Shown one piece after another: positions 53,416-62,796 of a DNA stretch of 64,000 nt. The position numbers and the translations under genes were made by a program. How positions within the stretch are numbered: the first letter of the stretch is position 1; each line of letters opens with the position of its first letter. The DNA is from Seminavis robusta (lineage: Eukaryota > Bacillariophyta > Bacillariophyceae > Naviculales > Naviculaceae). The stretch is taken from contig CAICTM010000314.1 of assembly GCA_903772945.1 (NCBI GenBank), positions 1-64,000 on the forward strand, written 5' to 3'. Below the pieces are notes generated by a model. The model ran no database searches. It was not told the DNA's origin and was given only the letters and a program-made list of their open reading frames with translations.

Positions 53416-54741
53416 TTACATTCCCATGATGAGTGGAATGGTCCCGGGATCTCGCATGGCTTGGTAGAGACTGCCAATGAGACAGACCATGACGGCCGTC
53501 AGACTCCATCCTTCCGTCTTTTTGCCAATGAGTTTCTTGTCTCGCAGAGTAACAATCAGCGACGAATAGCTCGCTCCCATGGCCACCATGATCATGGCAT
53601 AGACAGCTCCACCCTTTAAATGCAAATGACCGGGTTGCTGCAACAAATTGAGATAAAAGAATCGATCCTGCTGGATGCCAAACTGCCATCCAATGGCGAC
53701 AAAAAAGGGCGCCCCAATCAGAATGGGCATCATGTAGACGAACACGTCCTTCCAGTATTGCCAGGGTGTCATTGTTTGAGTTGCATTTTTGTGCTGTTGT
53801 CGACTGGCAATGAGTGCCTTTAATCGGACAAGGTTGTCGGCCATTCCCATCAACCCAATGGCATCCATGGTCAAATAGAATGCCTTGGAGGCGATTCCAT
53901 TGAGACTGGCGGGATACCACGTGGATGTCCATAAGGCACTGACACTGCCGAGAATGGCCACGGCGGCATTGCACAAGAATGTATTCCGAATGGCGGGTTG
54001 TCCTCGTCGGTAGCGACAAGCCATGGAGACGCTACTGAAGGATTGTGCCACACTACTGGCAATGAGGGTCCAGAGGCACCATTGAAAGGGTCGACCATGA
54101 CGCGTGACGGGGATGGTCCATCCATTGGCCACTAGATCGCGCAGGGCATACGCCGTCAAGGCCCAACTCGATAGCAAAAAGAGGACACCGGTGATTTTGT
54201 GCGTGTGCTTCCAATCTTCTCGGGTAATCAAACGGCGTTTCCAGAGTTGGAGAACATTGTTGTTGTGGGACTTTTTGGACAATGGCTTTGATACTGACTG
54301 TGGTCGAGCAATCGTTCTTGGAGTGGAGACAGAGCCAGGCACGATGTCTGATGTGGCTGTTGCTGTGGATTGCCGTGTGTCTTCTTCTACATGTAGAGAG
54401 TCGATTGTCGGAAGTGGAGCAAAACTCGGTACAGCCGATAGATGATGATGCTGATGATGTTTGAGCGTCTCGAGCTCCAAGGGAGTGACCAGTGGCCGTT
54501 CCACTCCCAAACTGTACTGGAGGGATCCCCCGTCGTTCTGGGGTAGTTGTTGACGCGAAAGGAACGACGGCCGATTGGATACAAACGCCTCCGTTGGGCT
54601 CCATGAGGACGACATACACCCCACGCAAAGAATGATGGTTGCGGATCGCCATCGGCCACTCTCTTCTGGTCGTCTTCGTTTCATGCCCATGGCTCCTCTG
54701 GTCTTTCTGGGAGGATGGATACTGCTGGATTGTCTCTCCAT
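53416..54741 (-). CDS. Plastid-targeted multi-pass membrane protein, unknown
   Basis: A single exon of 441 aa from the ATG at 54741. An internal ATG at 54690 (GCCATGG context) would give a more typical signal peptide. The start has Arg/Lys residues, then a hydrophobic stretch (ATIILCVGCMSSSWS) and EAFVSNRP, i.e. Ala-Phe at the predicted cleavage site, as in diatom plastid precursors. Residues about 50-170 are a Ser/Gln/His-rich linker. The remainder has about seven to eight hydrophobic segments (HKITGVLFLLSSWALTAYAL, FQWCLWTLIASSVAQSF, FVYMMPILIGAPFFVAIGW, AVYAMIMVAMGASYSSLIV, LTAVMVCLIGSLYQAM). Conserved-looking His/Arg residues flank the first helix. I do not recognise the family. It is likely a thylakoid or envelope protein. 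Confidence 0.75.
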   Translation of the reverse strand: MERQSSSIHPPRKTRGAMGMKRRRPEESGRWRSATIILCVGCMSSSWSPTEAFVSNRPSFLSRQQLPQNDGGSLQYSLGVERPLVTPLELETLKHHQHHHLSAVPSFAPLPTIDSLHVEEDTRQSTATATSDIVPGSVSTPRTIARPQSVSKPLSKKSHNNNVLQLWKRRLITREDWKHTHKITGVLFLLSSWALTAYALRDLVANGWTIPVTRHGRPFQWCLWTLIASSVAQSFSSVSMACRYRRGQPAIRNTFLCNAAVAILGSVSALWTSTWYPASLNGIASKAFYLTMDAIGLMGMADNLVRLKALIASRQQHKNATQTMTPWQYWKDVFVYMMPILIGAPFFVAIGWQFGIQQDRFFYLNLLQQPGHLHLKGGAVYAMIMVAMGASYSSLIVTLRDKKLIGKKTEGWSLTAVMVCLIGSLYQAMRDPGTIPLIMGM

Positions 54742-55267
54742 CCCGAGTTTGTTTTATGGCAGGATGGTTGGATGAGCTGTTGGATGCTCGATGGAAGTTG
54801 GTTGCTTGGGATGATCAGCAAAGCAACAGCAGCAGCAACATGCTGGATGAGCTCTGGATGAGAGTGGAAGGCTTTTGCTTGCCCAAAAGGAACTCCCCAC
54901 GACACCAAAGATTTTCTCACTATCACACTTAGTGTACTCTGTCACGGAAAGTGACATTTGGAGGGGCAGTTTGAGTTCGGTGAAATGCACCACGTCAGTC
55001 GGTCCGTTATTTGACATATGGACATGACAATAACAAAGAAGGCTAATTATGACCAGTGACTGGAGGAAATGTCCCTTTCCAAATGACGTGGCCGGGCACA
55101 ACAGACCAAGATATTGCATTAGGGATCAGGATAGATCGAGTCGAGTCGAGTCGAGTGACGGTCAGTCAAGTCGTGTCGCTCACCGAGGATCTTTGTTTTG
55201 GCTTCTTCCTGCTTCCCATTCTTTTTCATTTTCTTGTTTGTTTCAAGTGTTGGAAAGGACAAGCAAG
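54742..55267. other. Divergent intergenic region with TCGAG run
   Basis: GTCGA/TCGAG pentamers at about 55137-55156 lie 110 bases upstream of the next start codon. The next gene's frame is open upstream to an ATG at 55049, but the pentamer run falls inside that extension, so I treat it as 5' leader. Confidence 0.6.
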
Positions 55268-56632
55268 ATGGCAAGTAATACTGTTGGTAACTCCACCAAC
55301 ACTGCCACCATTGCCTTTGCGGTTGGTGCTGTGGTGGCTTCCACCATCTGGCTAGCTACCTCCAAGCAGAAGAAAAAGCCGCTCCATGTTTCCTACAACA
55401 AACCCAAGCTTCATTGGGCTTTTCACATTCTTGCCGCACTTCCAACTTCCATGAGGCGTAAAATGCTCCTCCAAGGCGCCGCTCCCAAGCCTCCCATGGA
55501 TGTCGTCTCTCTTGGCAGTAGCATGGATGATGATACTACTACTAATAGTATTGGCAGCAGTCCGTACATGGAAAAGAAGGAACTGGTGCCTGGAAAACTC
55601 TGGAGGGTCCGATACCAATTTGCCCGTGATCTCAACATGATGGGAATCTACAAGAGCATGTTTGGCTGGGACTTGTTGGATACCGAGACCTTGCTGAAAC
55701 AAGTACCCAACAATGATGAGAAGATCAAGGAGCAGTTGAAACAGATCATTCAAGACTTGGCGGCTCTGCAAGACAGTATTGGTAAGGACGACGACGCAGT
55801 CACGCAAGCCAAAAAAGTGCTACAAGCAGGACTCTACGAAACGCAGGATATGCTGGTGGTGAAACTCGACAATACTGATGGTGGGTTGCTCTTGTACAAT
55901 CCCTGTCGGATGCACGAGGAAATGATACAGTACCTTCACACATTGGGCTCTTCCGTCGACTACATTGTCTCTGGGAGTTCCAGCCACACAAATCAACTAC
56001 CACAGGCCATGGCGGCATTCCCATCCGCCAAACTCATTTGTGCTGGCGTGGCACACGAAAAGTGTTTGGCGGCAGGAATGGCGACGACGACATCCGCCAT
56101 TATTTATACCGATGGATTCCAGGCAGCCGCCGCCGAGCTGGCCCCGTTGGGCGTGCAACCGGTACACATTGTGGGAGACACGTTTACGCAGAGTCTCGTG
56201 CTGGTGGCGCATGGTCATTTGTTGGACGTCGATCTATCTACCTATGGGAACGGTTACAGATACTTGCATATTAGTGATGATGACTGGAACAACACGGACG
56301 ATCGACGATTGTCCATGGGGTATTTCCGATTGTTATACTATGCATCTGTGGCCAATGGAACCGTGGCCAAAGGGTACTTGCCCGACTTTCGGGTCCTCGG
56401 CTGCGATCCAACTTCGATTTTCCACAAACTCATGCCAGAGGAACCCGAGCCAGATGGATCGTCTTGTGTTGCCATGGCCCAGTCGTTGCGGAATCTGCTG
56501 ACAAATGTCAAGTTTGACTTTGTCGACAATGTTCACTCGAGCCTGGAAGATGCTTGTCCGGCGGATGAATTCAAACAAGCTGTGAATGGATGCTGGTCAT
56601 GGTTGGATGGGAAGAGTCTCTTGGAAGCGTAG
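55268..56632 (+). CDS. DUF4336-like (metallo-hydrolase-fold) protein
   Basis: A single exon of 454 aa from the ATG at 55268. The upstream in-frame ATG at 55049 would add 73 residues read through a microsatellite. An N-terminal helix (IAFAVGAVVASTIWLA, residues about 15-31) with a following KQKKK suggests a membrane anchor. The core has MLVVKLDNTDGGLLLYNPCR, then an HEEMIQYLHTLGSSVDYIVS stretch, SSSHTNQLPQAMAAFPSAKL and VGDTFTQSLVLVAHGHLLDV. That is the layout of DUF4336 proteins, which resemble metallo-beta-lactamase folds. The metal-binding His cluster is reduced, so catalytic activity is doubtful. A Glu/Asp/Lys-rich coiled segment (about 140-175) is inserted before the core. The family assignment is tentative. 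Confidence 0.75.
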   Translation: MASNTVGNSTNTATIAFAVGAVVASTIWLATSKQKKKPLHVSYNKPKLHWAFHILAALPTSMRRKMLLQGAAPKPPMDVVSLGSSMDDDTTTNSIGSSPYMEKKELVPGKLWRVRYQFARDLNMMGIYKSMFGWDLLDTETLLKQVPNNDEKIKEQLKQIIQDLAALQDSIGKDDDAVTQAKKVLQAGLYETQDMLVVKLDNTDGGLLLYNPCRMHEEMIQYLHTLGSSVDYIVSGSSSHTNQLPQAMAAFPSAKLICAGVAHEKCLAAGMATTTSAIIYTDGFQAAAAELAPLGVQPVHIVGDTFTQSLVLVAHGHLLDVDLSTYGNGYRYLHISDDDWNNTDDRRLSMGYFRLLYYASVANGTVAKGYLPDFRVLGCDPTSIFHKLMPEEPEPDGSSCVAMAQSLRNLLTNVKFDFVDNVHSSLEDACPADEFKQAVNGCWSWLDGKSLLEA

Positions 56633-56869
56633 AAAGAACCCATGAGATAGTAGATTGAATTGGAGAGGGATCAAATCCTGTGGGTTGTTCCGGGCCATTG
56701 ATGATGGTGATGGTGATGGTCGTCTTTGGTCAGACCCAGCAACAACCTCTGTGCTCATCAACTACGTATCGTAATGAATATGCGTTCCCGGTCACTGGGT
56801 TTCATGCATGATCTCTTTGTGCTTAGCTAGCTAGCTTATCAATCCGTGTGATTGGGTAGCAACTTTGGT

Positions 56870-58922
56870 TCAATCCTGGGGCCAGCACCTTCTCCCCCAA
56901 AGCAAGAAGCCGCCACAGACATTGGATTTACAGTCCGAGTCTTCGTTGCACTCTTCGCCAGTGTCCAACTGCGGGGCGCAGACGGAGTCCACAAGGGGTA
57001 GCCACCCAAACAAGCCTTGTTCACAACGACCGCTGGCGCAATCCTCATCGTCCCGACAGTGCATTCCTTCGTTCATTTTGCCATGGTAAGGGGCGCATTC
57101 ACTCACACTTTGGATGCAGGTTTTGGACACGCATTGTTCGTCGCGTCTGCACCGTTCCCCAGCATCGAAACCAGCATTGCAGAATCCAAGATCAGTGCAA
57201 AAAGCACTTTCACAGTCTTCATCTGTTTTGCACCAATGACCATCTTTCCATCCGCTGGCAGGGACGGGGAAACAAGAGTTCTCGTAGAGCTGTCGCGTTT
57301 TGGCGTCGTAATTGCAGGGAGAATGAACCAAAAGGCTGTATGTGAGAGGGTTCCGCTTGACGGGGTTATTGATGCCCATGTAATTCATATCATTGCCATC
57401 AAACAAGATTTCATGACCTATATGGGAGGCGGCAAAGAAAGCCTGAACTGAGAAATTACTCTCTCCTTTTCCCCCTTTTCCTCCCTCTTTTTGTGCTCAC
57501 CGATTTGCTGACTAAAGAAGGCCCATTGGTAGGGGATGAAATCTATAAGCCTCAACGTGGAGTCTGTGATCACAAAGCGATAATGGTTTTGCGGGTTGAC
57601 GTCTTGACACACAGAGGCATCAATAGGACTGATCCGATACAGCGCTCGAACTCCACCCCATGTTATGACGGTTGGGTCAAGGTGTCGGTAGACTATAGAC
57701 GCAACAACGGCAGGACCTGCACCTTGTGAGCCACCTGTGATGACAAGGGGACATGTGCCTCCTTTGCAAGAGTTTAGACATAGTTGCACTGAATGAACAG
57801 AATGCAAGCTTGGTGAGGTAGAGTTTCTCGGAGTCACAATGACATCTTCACTGACTTACTTCTCCGTTCGAAATCGTTCACGTAGGGTGTGTAGTATGCA
57901 TCATAGTAACCCTTGCGAATGTAGCAGTTGGTGTCACCAACGTTGGCAACTGTTGGATTCAAGTTCTGAAATACCAAATCATTAATATTGAAGTAAGATG
58001 TGCCTCGAAATGCCACGTAACACATTCCTTCAATCTTTGCCATAACAGTGACATCGTCGACACCGTCATCCCATGCCATGAAATGTTCGTATAAGTCTTG
58101 GTACTTTGGTAGATTGTTCAGTAGACCTCCATCATAGCAAACTGTACCAGAAAGGTACTCGCTGATGTATGCTTTGCGCAGAAACTCCTCATTCAGAATG
58201 GTGGATGGATTGCGTATTGAGTTTTGGGCTTCTGAGGTGCATTGTGGGTTTCTGCCAGCATTCAACCAATCATTCGACGGTTCAGTATGAAATATCCAAT
58301 GGTCCCTATCAATAGTGCTGTTTTCCAACAAGCGGTTGTCATTCTTCATCCGTAGTTGTGAGGCGGACTGGCCAGGGATTTCATCAACACGTTCCTGTAC
58401 TGCGTCTTGCTCCTTGCATTGCAGCTCGATAGTTGCTTGGGCTGTCGTTCTCTTCCCGTCGTGGTTCACAACAGCAGTAGCTTTTGCCGTGAATGACCCA
58501 CTGTGTTCTGTACAAAGGGGACCGAGATCCTCAAATCTGAATGAGTTTTGCTGCTCCTCAGCTCGCAATTGGTGCGGAAAGTCATTGAAGGTTCTTGGTG
58601 TACCGCTCGTTCCTACCCATAGATACCCTGCTTCTAGATTCGATATGCTCTCGATGGACTCACTTGTTAGAATTGAAATGGTTGCATGGATGTTCTTCTC
58701 GTCTCGATCCTTTGCTCTGATGACACAGAATGCACCCAGAATGACGTCTTTTTCGATACGGAGGGGTTGACATACTGGGAAGCCAGCGATGAGATCTATT
58801 GGTCTTCTGGACTCTTTTACACTGCCATAGCTAAGAGCATCCCATCTTAGTTTGACGAGCAGTACCAGAGCGCAGATGGCAAAACATAAGATTGTACTCT
58901 GGCTTCTGTATCTTCGTATCAT
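56870..58922 (-). CDS. Class 3 lipase-like protein with Cys-rich tail
   Basis: Three exons, 58922-57860, 57788-57501 and 57417-56870 (GTAAGT/TTCAG; GTGAGC/TATAG), giving 632 aa. A signal anchor lies near the start (TILCFAICALVLLVKLRW). Then come about 200 residues of unknown fold, and a lipase_3-like alpha/beta-hydrolase. The oxyanion-type strand is MCYVAFRGTSYFNINDL, and the nucleophile elbow is ITGGSQGAG with Ser375, where G-G-S-Q-G replaces the usual G-H-S-Q-G. An Asp follows in LRLIDFIPY, and a His in IGHEILFDGND spans the last junction. The tail (about 505-632) has repeated C-X4-DC-X4-C units (CKTDEDCESAFC, CRRDEQCVSKTC, CRDDEDCASGRC, CNEDSDCKSNVC). The lipase domain and Cys-rich end occur together in diatoms. 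An alternative acceptor at 57448 also keeps frame (18 extra codons less likely). Confidence 0.85.
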
Positions 58923-58993
58923 TCTTTAACACTCTGCCTTCCAAGATAAGGCATGGAAGGGAAACTGTGATACTGCTTACTCGCAATGATTCC
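58923..58993. other. Short upstream region of lipase gene
   Basis: Spacer between the lipase start and the questionable plus-strand frame. Nothing else is seen. Confidence 0.4.
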
Positions 58994-59534
58994 ATGGGGC
59001 CCCCTTGCAGCTGTTCACTTGCTCCTGCTGTGCTAGAGGGATCTTGTTTGCGCTCTGGCGATTCGCCAGAATGGGATTGGAAGCTGTTTGCGTTGAATGA
59101 AGTGGTAAAAATTTGTAGTGTTTCGGAAGAAAATGTGAGGCTCTACAAGACTTGTTTCGACTCGATTCCCGCACGTATCAAAAGAGCCCAGAAGCTTAAA
59201 TCACGAAGTCTCCTTGTCTGAAAGAGAACTTGAGGAAGAGCTTCCCACGTACCGGAACCGGAGCCGGCACAGTCATAACGTAAAGGTAGTCTATAACGTA
59301 GGCACGCAGCTAAACTTGGATCTTGGACTTGTGGCAATGATGAAAGTAGATGTGCAGAGACTGAAGACCATGAAGAAAGTTTTGCACCGACGACGACAGC
59401 GGAAGGACAGAAGCCTTCGGCCAGGGTGGATACTACAAAATGAGTCCATTGGAAGGAAGCAGGTCTATCATCTCTTGGAACACAACAAAGGGAGAGGGGC
59501 ATGGTTGAAAGGGGGGAAACTGTTAGCTAACTAG
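58994..59534 (+). pseudogene. Possible broken hypothetical gene
   Basis: Two overlapping plus-strand frames look protein-like. 58994-59221 has DWKLFALNEVVKICSVSEEN, then VRLYKTCFDSIPARIKRAQK. 59214-59534 has ERELEEELPTYRNRS, LNLDLGLVAMMKVDVQRLK and GWILQNESIGRKQVYHLLEH. They could be one gene separated by a frameshift near 59216. I recognise no family. It could equally be chance. Confidence 0.25.
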
Positions 59535-59984
59535 TCAGACCCAAGAAACGAGAGTACTAATAGCTACCGTATCTCAGACTTGCAGTTTCTACAAAACACC
59601 GAGGAATCTAGATACAAAACACTCAGTGGACCCCGTCTACACTGTCGCAAGAAAACGAGGATTCTAGGTAGCTGGCAACGGGTGTACAAGCTGTACCATC
59701 CACTGCTGCCAGTGGGATGCTATCTAGGCACAGGAAATCCTGGTTAGGGCTCTTTTCATCCTTGTGGCGGTAGCACCATTGCCTGTTCTCGGCAAAAGCG
59801 GTACTACATACGTGAAGGAAAGAGCCATGACAGACACGTCAGCGCACAGTTTGGATTTTAAAAGCTATCTGCACTGATTTTTTGGTTGATATACAGTTTG
59901 GTGAGAGGAGACATGGGTTTTTGCTTTGAGAGGGGGGATGCCGCACAGCGCACAGCAAACAGTGACAAGCAAGAGCCTGCATAA
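59535..59984. other. Intergenic, nothing recognised
   Basis: No open frame of note, repeat or RNA gene is seen. Confidence 0.5.
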
Positions 59985-60644
59985 TCATGCCCTGGTCTTG
60001 CGGCTCCTGGGTTTCACGCGTGTTTTCTTCGCCTTCGTGGCAGACTTTTTGGTGTTCTTTCTGGTAGACTTCGTCGTAGAAGCGCGCTTTGTGCTCACTT
60101 TCTTCGGCGAAGGTGGGGCGCTACTGACCCAATTTTCCAAAAATTCCTCTATATCCTTTTTCGATGCCAAGCATTTTTTTTGAAGACGTTCCTTGGCTTT
60201 CAATATGGCATCGTTGTCTTCAGCCTCTGCGCAGCAAAAACTGAAAATAGCTTCTGAAAATTTCTCCATAGACTTGCTGAGTTCCTCCTTCATGAATATT
60301 GGACAATCTTTCGTTTCTGTCATGTACTCAAGGCATTTCTTCTGAACTTTGCGGATTGTCTCATTCAAGCGTTTTACGTCATCTTCAAGGTTTAACATGT
60401 CTGTCAACTGGGCATTGAGTTGTTCCCCGCGCTCTCCGACGCAGCAGAAGCAGAATTTCTTGCCACAACATGGATAGACATCATGATCTCCAGCTCTTTC
60501 GCAGTTACTTGATTCGCAGCCGAAGCATTCTTCGGCTTTACAGTTATCGCTGCAGCTCCCACAAACCGCAAGGTTGTCGCAAGACTTATAACAAATGCAA
60601 CAATGATGATTTACGAGTAACCTTGTTAACACTTTCGTCTCCAC
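59985..60644 (-). CDS. Cys-rich zinc-binding protein with Lys-rich tail, 5' end uncertain
   Basis: The readable frame is 219 codons ending at the TAA/TGA region near 59985. It opens with 16 Cys in the first 70 residues (CCICYKSCDN, CGSCSDNCKAEECFGC, CCGKKFCFCC), spaced like RING/PHD/B-box-type zinc sites. A coiled coil follows (LNAQLTDMLNLEDDVKRLNE, TIRKVQKKCLEYM). The tail is strongly basic (SPKKVSTKRASTTKSTRKN, TKKSATKAKKTRVKPRSRK), like a histone H1 tail. The frame begins with GTG codons and no ATG before an upstream TAG near 60670, so a 5' exon is probably missing. A TAGTACAG just upstream could be an acceptor. Nuclear or chromatin binding is an inference from the tail. Confidence 0.6.
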   Translation of the reverse strand: METKVLTRLLVNHHCCICYKSCDNLAVCGSCSDNCKAEECFGCESSNCERAGDHDVYPCCGKKFCFCCVGERGEQLNAQLTDMLNLEDDVKRLNETIRKVQKKCLEYMTETKDCPIFMKEELSKSMEKFSEAIFSFCCAEAEDNDAILKAKERLQKKCLASKKDIEEFLENWVSSAPPSPKKVSTKRASTTKSTRKNTKKSATKAKKTRVKPRSRKTRA

Positions 60645-60981
60645 ACAGCCTTCTTATATTACTGTACTACTAGTATTGTTTATTTGGAAAAGAGGCAAGA
60701 TGTCAAGATGTTGAGGTTGAGGTCAACAAGTCAACACCAACCAATGCTATTTAGTACTGGTATTTGTTTTTTAACCAACCAATGCTGCGAGCGCAGAACC
60801 CACCAAGGCACCTTCGGCGCGCCAAAAAATGAGGCGCTAACCCTTATAAACAACGAAAATGGGGGGGGGGTTTAGAGTACGGTAGGGAAATTATCTACCG
60901 AAGCCAGGGATCAGGGGATGATTGATCGAATGACGTTTGCAAATCCGATCATTCCGTCGCACTATCTTCATTTGGGAGACC
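60645..60981. other. Divergent intergenic region with G run
   Basis: A run of about ten G (60860-60870) and repeated ACCAACCAATGCT (about 60737 and 60774). A missing 5' exon of the preceding minus gene could lie here. Confidence 0.45.
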
Positions 60982-62244
60982 ATGATGTGGACGTATAGTA
61001 GAGCTTTGCTGCCGTTCCTGCAAGCCTTGACCATGAGTGCCCATCCACCAGACTCATTGATAGAATTATCCTCCAGGCCGCAATTACGTGGCGTCATTTT
61101 TGATATGGACGGAACCTTGACCGAGCCCAATTTGGATTTCGCATTGATGTACCGTCGTTGTGGTGTAGATCAGAAGCAAGATATTTTGCAAGCCATTGAT
61201 GAAATGGAGAACGAAGACGATGCTCAGCGTGCCGCTGCCATTGTGGAAGAAATGGAAGGTGAAGGTCGGCGGACACTCCAGCTCATGCCAGGGACGCTGG
61301 GAATCTTACAATTCTTGGCATACTACAAGATTCCCACAGCATTGGTCACTCGCAATACACGTGCCACGACGGAGCGGTTTATGGGACTCTTGCAACACGC
61401 AAATGGGCCGATCATATCTCCCATTGTCGCGCGAGATACCGAGCCACTGTTGCCGCCCAAACCAGATACTGCGGCCCTGCAGTATATTGCGCAAGAATGG
61501 AAGGAACCATTCTTGTCGAAAGAGTTTGTCATGGTGGGGGATTCTCCCGCCAATGACATTTTATTTGGAAAGGCTGCCGGTGTTTCCACAGCATTACTGT
61601 GGCAACAACAAGGGGAACCACTACACAGAGCCGATGTCGTGGTCCAACACTTGACGGAACTTCCCAAGCATTGGTATCAAACCTTTCACCTTTCATTATC
61701 AACAACAAAGACACCGTCAATATCCAATTCACCAACACGACAACATTCCTCTACTAATAGAGCGACAATGGCTGCTTTGCATGGTGATATGGAAACACTG
61801 CAATCCTTGTCAATTACGGAGATTTTGACACCCGATGACACTGGGAGTACTCTGCTCATTTGGGCAGCCGAGGGAGGCCAAGAAATGGCTGTACAATTCC
61901 TGTTGGATACGTTACTAAAAAGCAAAACAGCCAAACTACAACGGTACATGAATCATCGAGGATTTCAGGGCAACACAGCCGTGTCCAGAGCTGCCCGACA
62001 CGGCCACTTGGCGGTCCTCCATCAACTGACGCGAGCTCCCGTTATCATAAACCTCAATATTCCCAATGACAAGCTGCAATATCCACTGCATATTGCAGCC
62101 TTTCGGCAACATCATGACTTTGTACAAGAGCTACTGAAAGCTGGAGCCGACGCTCACGTGGTGGATCGAAAGGGACGGACTCCATGGGATGACACGAGTT
62201 CCACCAAAATCCAGACCCTGCTACAGTCTTGCATGTCCACGTAG
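60982..62244 (+). CDS. HAD-family phosphatase fused to ankyrin repeats
   Basis: A single exon of 420 aa from the first in-frame ATG (60982; context AGACCATGA). Residues 1-32 are hydrophobic/basic and may be a targeting sequence. The HAD hydrolase domain (about 33-240) shows all four motifs: FDMDGTL (about 39-45) with both Asp, the Thr of ALVTRNTRATTE (about 121), Lys in PPKPDTAALQ (about 159), and VGDSPAND (about 186-193) with the metal-binding Asp. The cap is alpha-helical (QAIDEMENEDDAQRAAAIVE), as in phosphoglycolate-phosphatase-like enzymes. Residues about 262-413 are three to four ankyrin repeats (GSTLLIWAAEGGQEMAVQFL; GNTAVSRAARHGHLAVLHQL; YPLHIAAFRQHHDFVQELLK; GADAHVVDRKGRTPWD). The substrate and binding partner are unknown. 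The fusion is in one open frame with no sign of an assembly break. Confidence 0.88.
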   Translation: MMWTYSRALLPFLQALTMSAHPPDSLIELSSRPQLRGVIFDMDGTLTEPNLDFALMYRRCGVDQKQDILQAIDEMENEDDAQRAAAIVEEMEGEGRRTLQLMPGTLGILQFLAYYKIPTALVTRNTRATTERFMGLLQHANGPIISPIVARDTEPLLPPKPDTAALQYIAQEWKEPFLSKEFVMVGDSPANDILFGKAAGVSTALLWQQQGEPLHRADVVVQHLTELPKHWYQTFHLSLSTTKTPSISNSPTRQHSSTNRATMAALHGDMETLQSLSITEILTPDDTGSTLLIWAAEGGQEMAVQFLLDTLLKSKTAKLQRYMNHRGFQGNTAVSRAARHGHLAVLHQLTRAPVIINLNIPNDKLQYPLHIAAFRQHHDFVQELLKAGADAHVVDRKGRTPWDDTSSTKIQTLLQSCMST

Positions 62245-62796
62245 TAAATGTCTGTGGGCAGATGCCACCAAACGCTGCTGCAAGTTCTAGTTGCATTCAG
62301 TTTGATTGTTTGGCAAAGAAGAGCCCGGACAGTAACAATGACAATCATCGTTTTCAAAAAGGGCTCATTGCTCAGCGTCGAACACAAACTGGTGCAATTT
62401 TGCCAGCATTCATTATGGATATATGACTGATTTAATAATCAGCTTCGAGGAAAGCGTACTCAATCCTCACGAGAACTTTTCCCTCATCGATATATAAAGA
62501 ACTGATGGATTTTCCCCGGTCCTCATGCTAGCTGGTCAGGCGAAAACTTTGTTAGATCGCCATATTATCATTCTCCACAGCTACCGTATTGTACCATTCT
62601 GGGGGGTGTCCTCCCAATAGTGATCTCAGATGTGCTCCATCCTTTCTAGAAATTTCCACAGTGAACAGACTGCCAGTAACATACTATGGGATCCTGTATA
62701 TTGAATCAATCAGATCCAGAAAAATCCTGTGAAAACTGATCAGAAACCCATCTCCACTATCAAGCTGTGTGCTACCAAGGCCAGAGGGCACTACAA
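62245..62796. other. Convergent intergenic region
   Basis: AT-rich 3' space between two convergent genes. I see no gene, repeat or RNA. Confidence 0.5.

Noticed and set aside
53360-54019. Minus-strand frame of 219 codons
   Set aside because: It overlaps the plastid membrane-protein gene on the same strand in another frame and is His/Ser-rich without motifs.
55049-55267. N-terminal extension of the DUF4336-like gene
   Set aside because: It would translate a TCGAG microsatellite; the ATG at 55268 gives a clean membrane anchor at the N-terminus.
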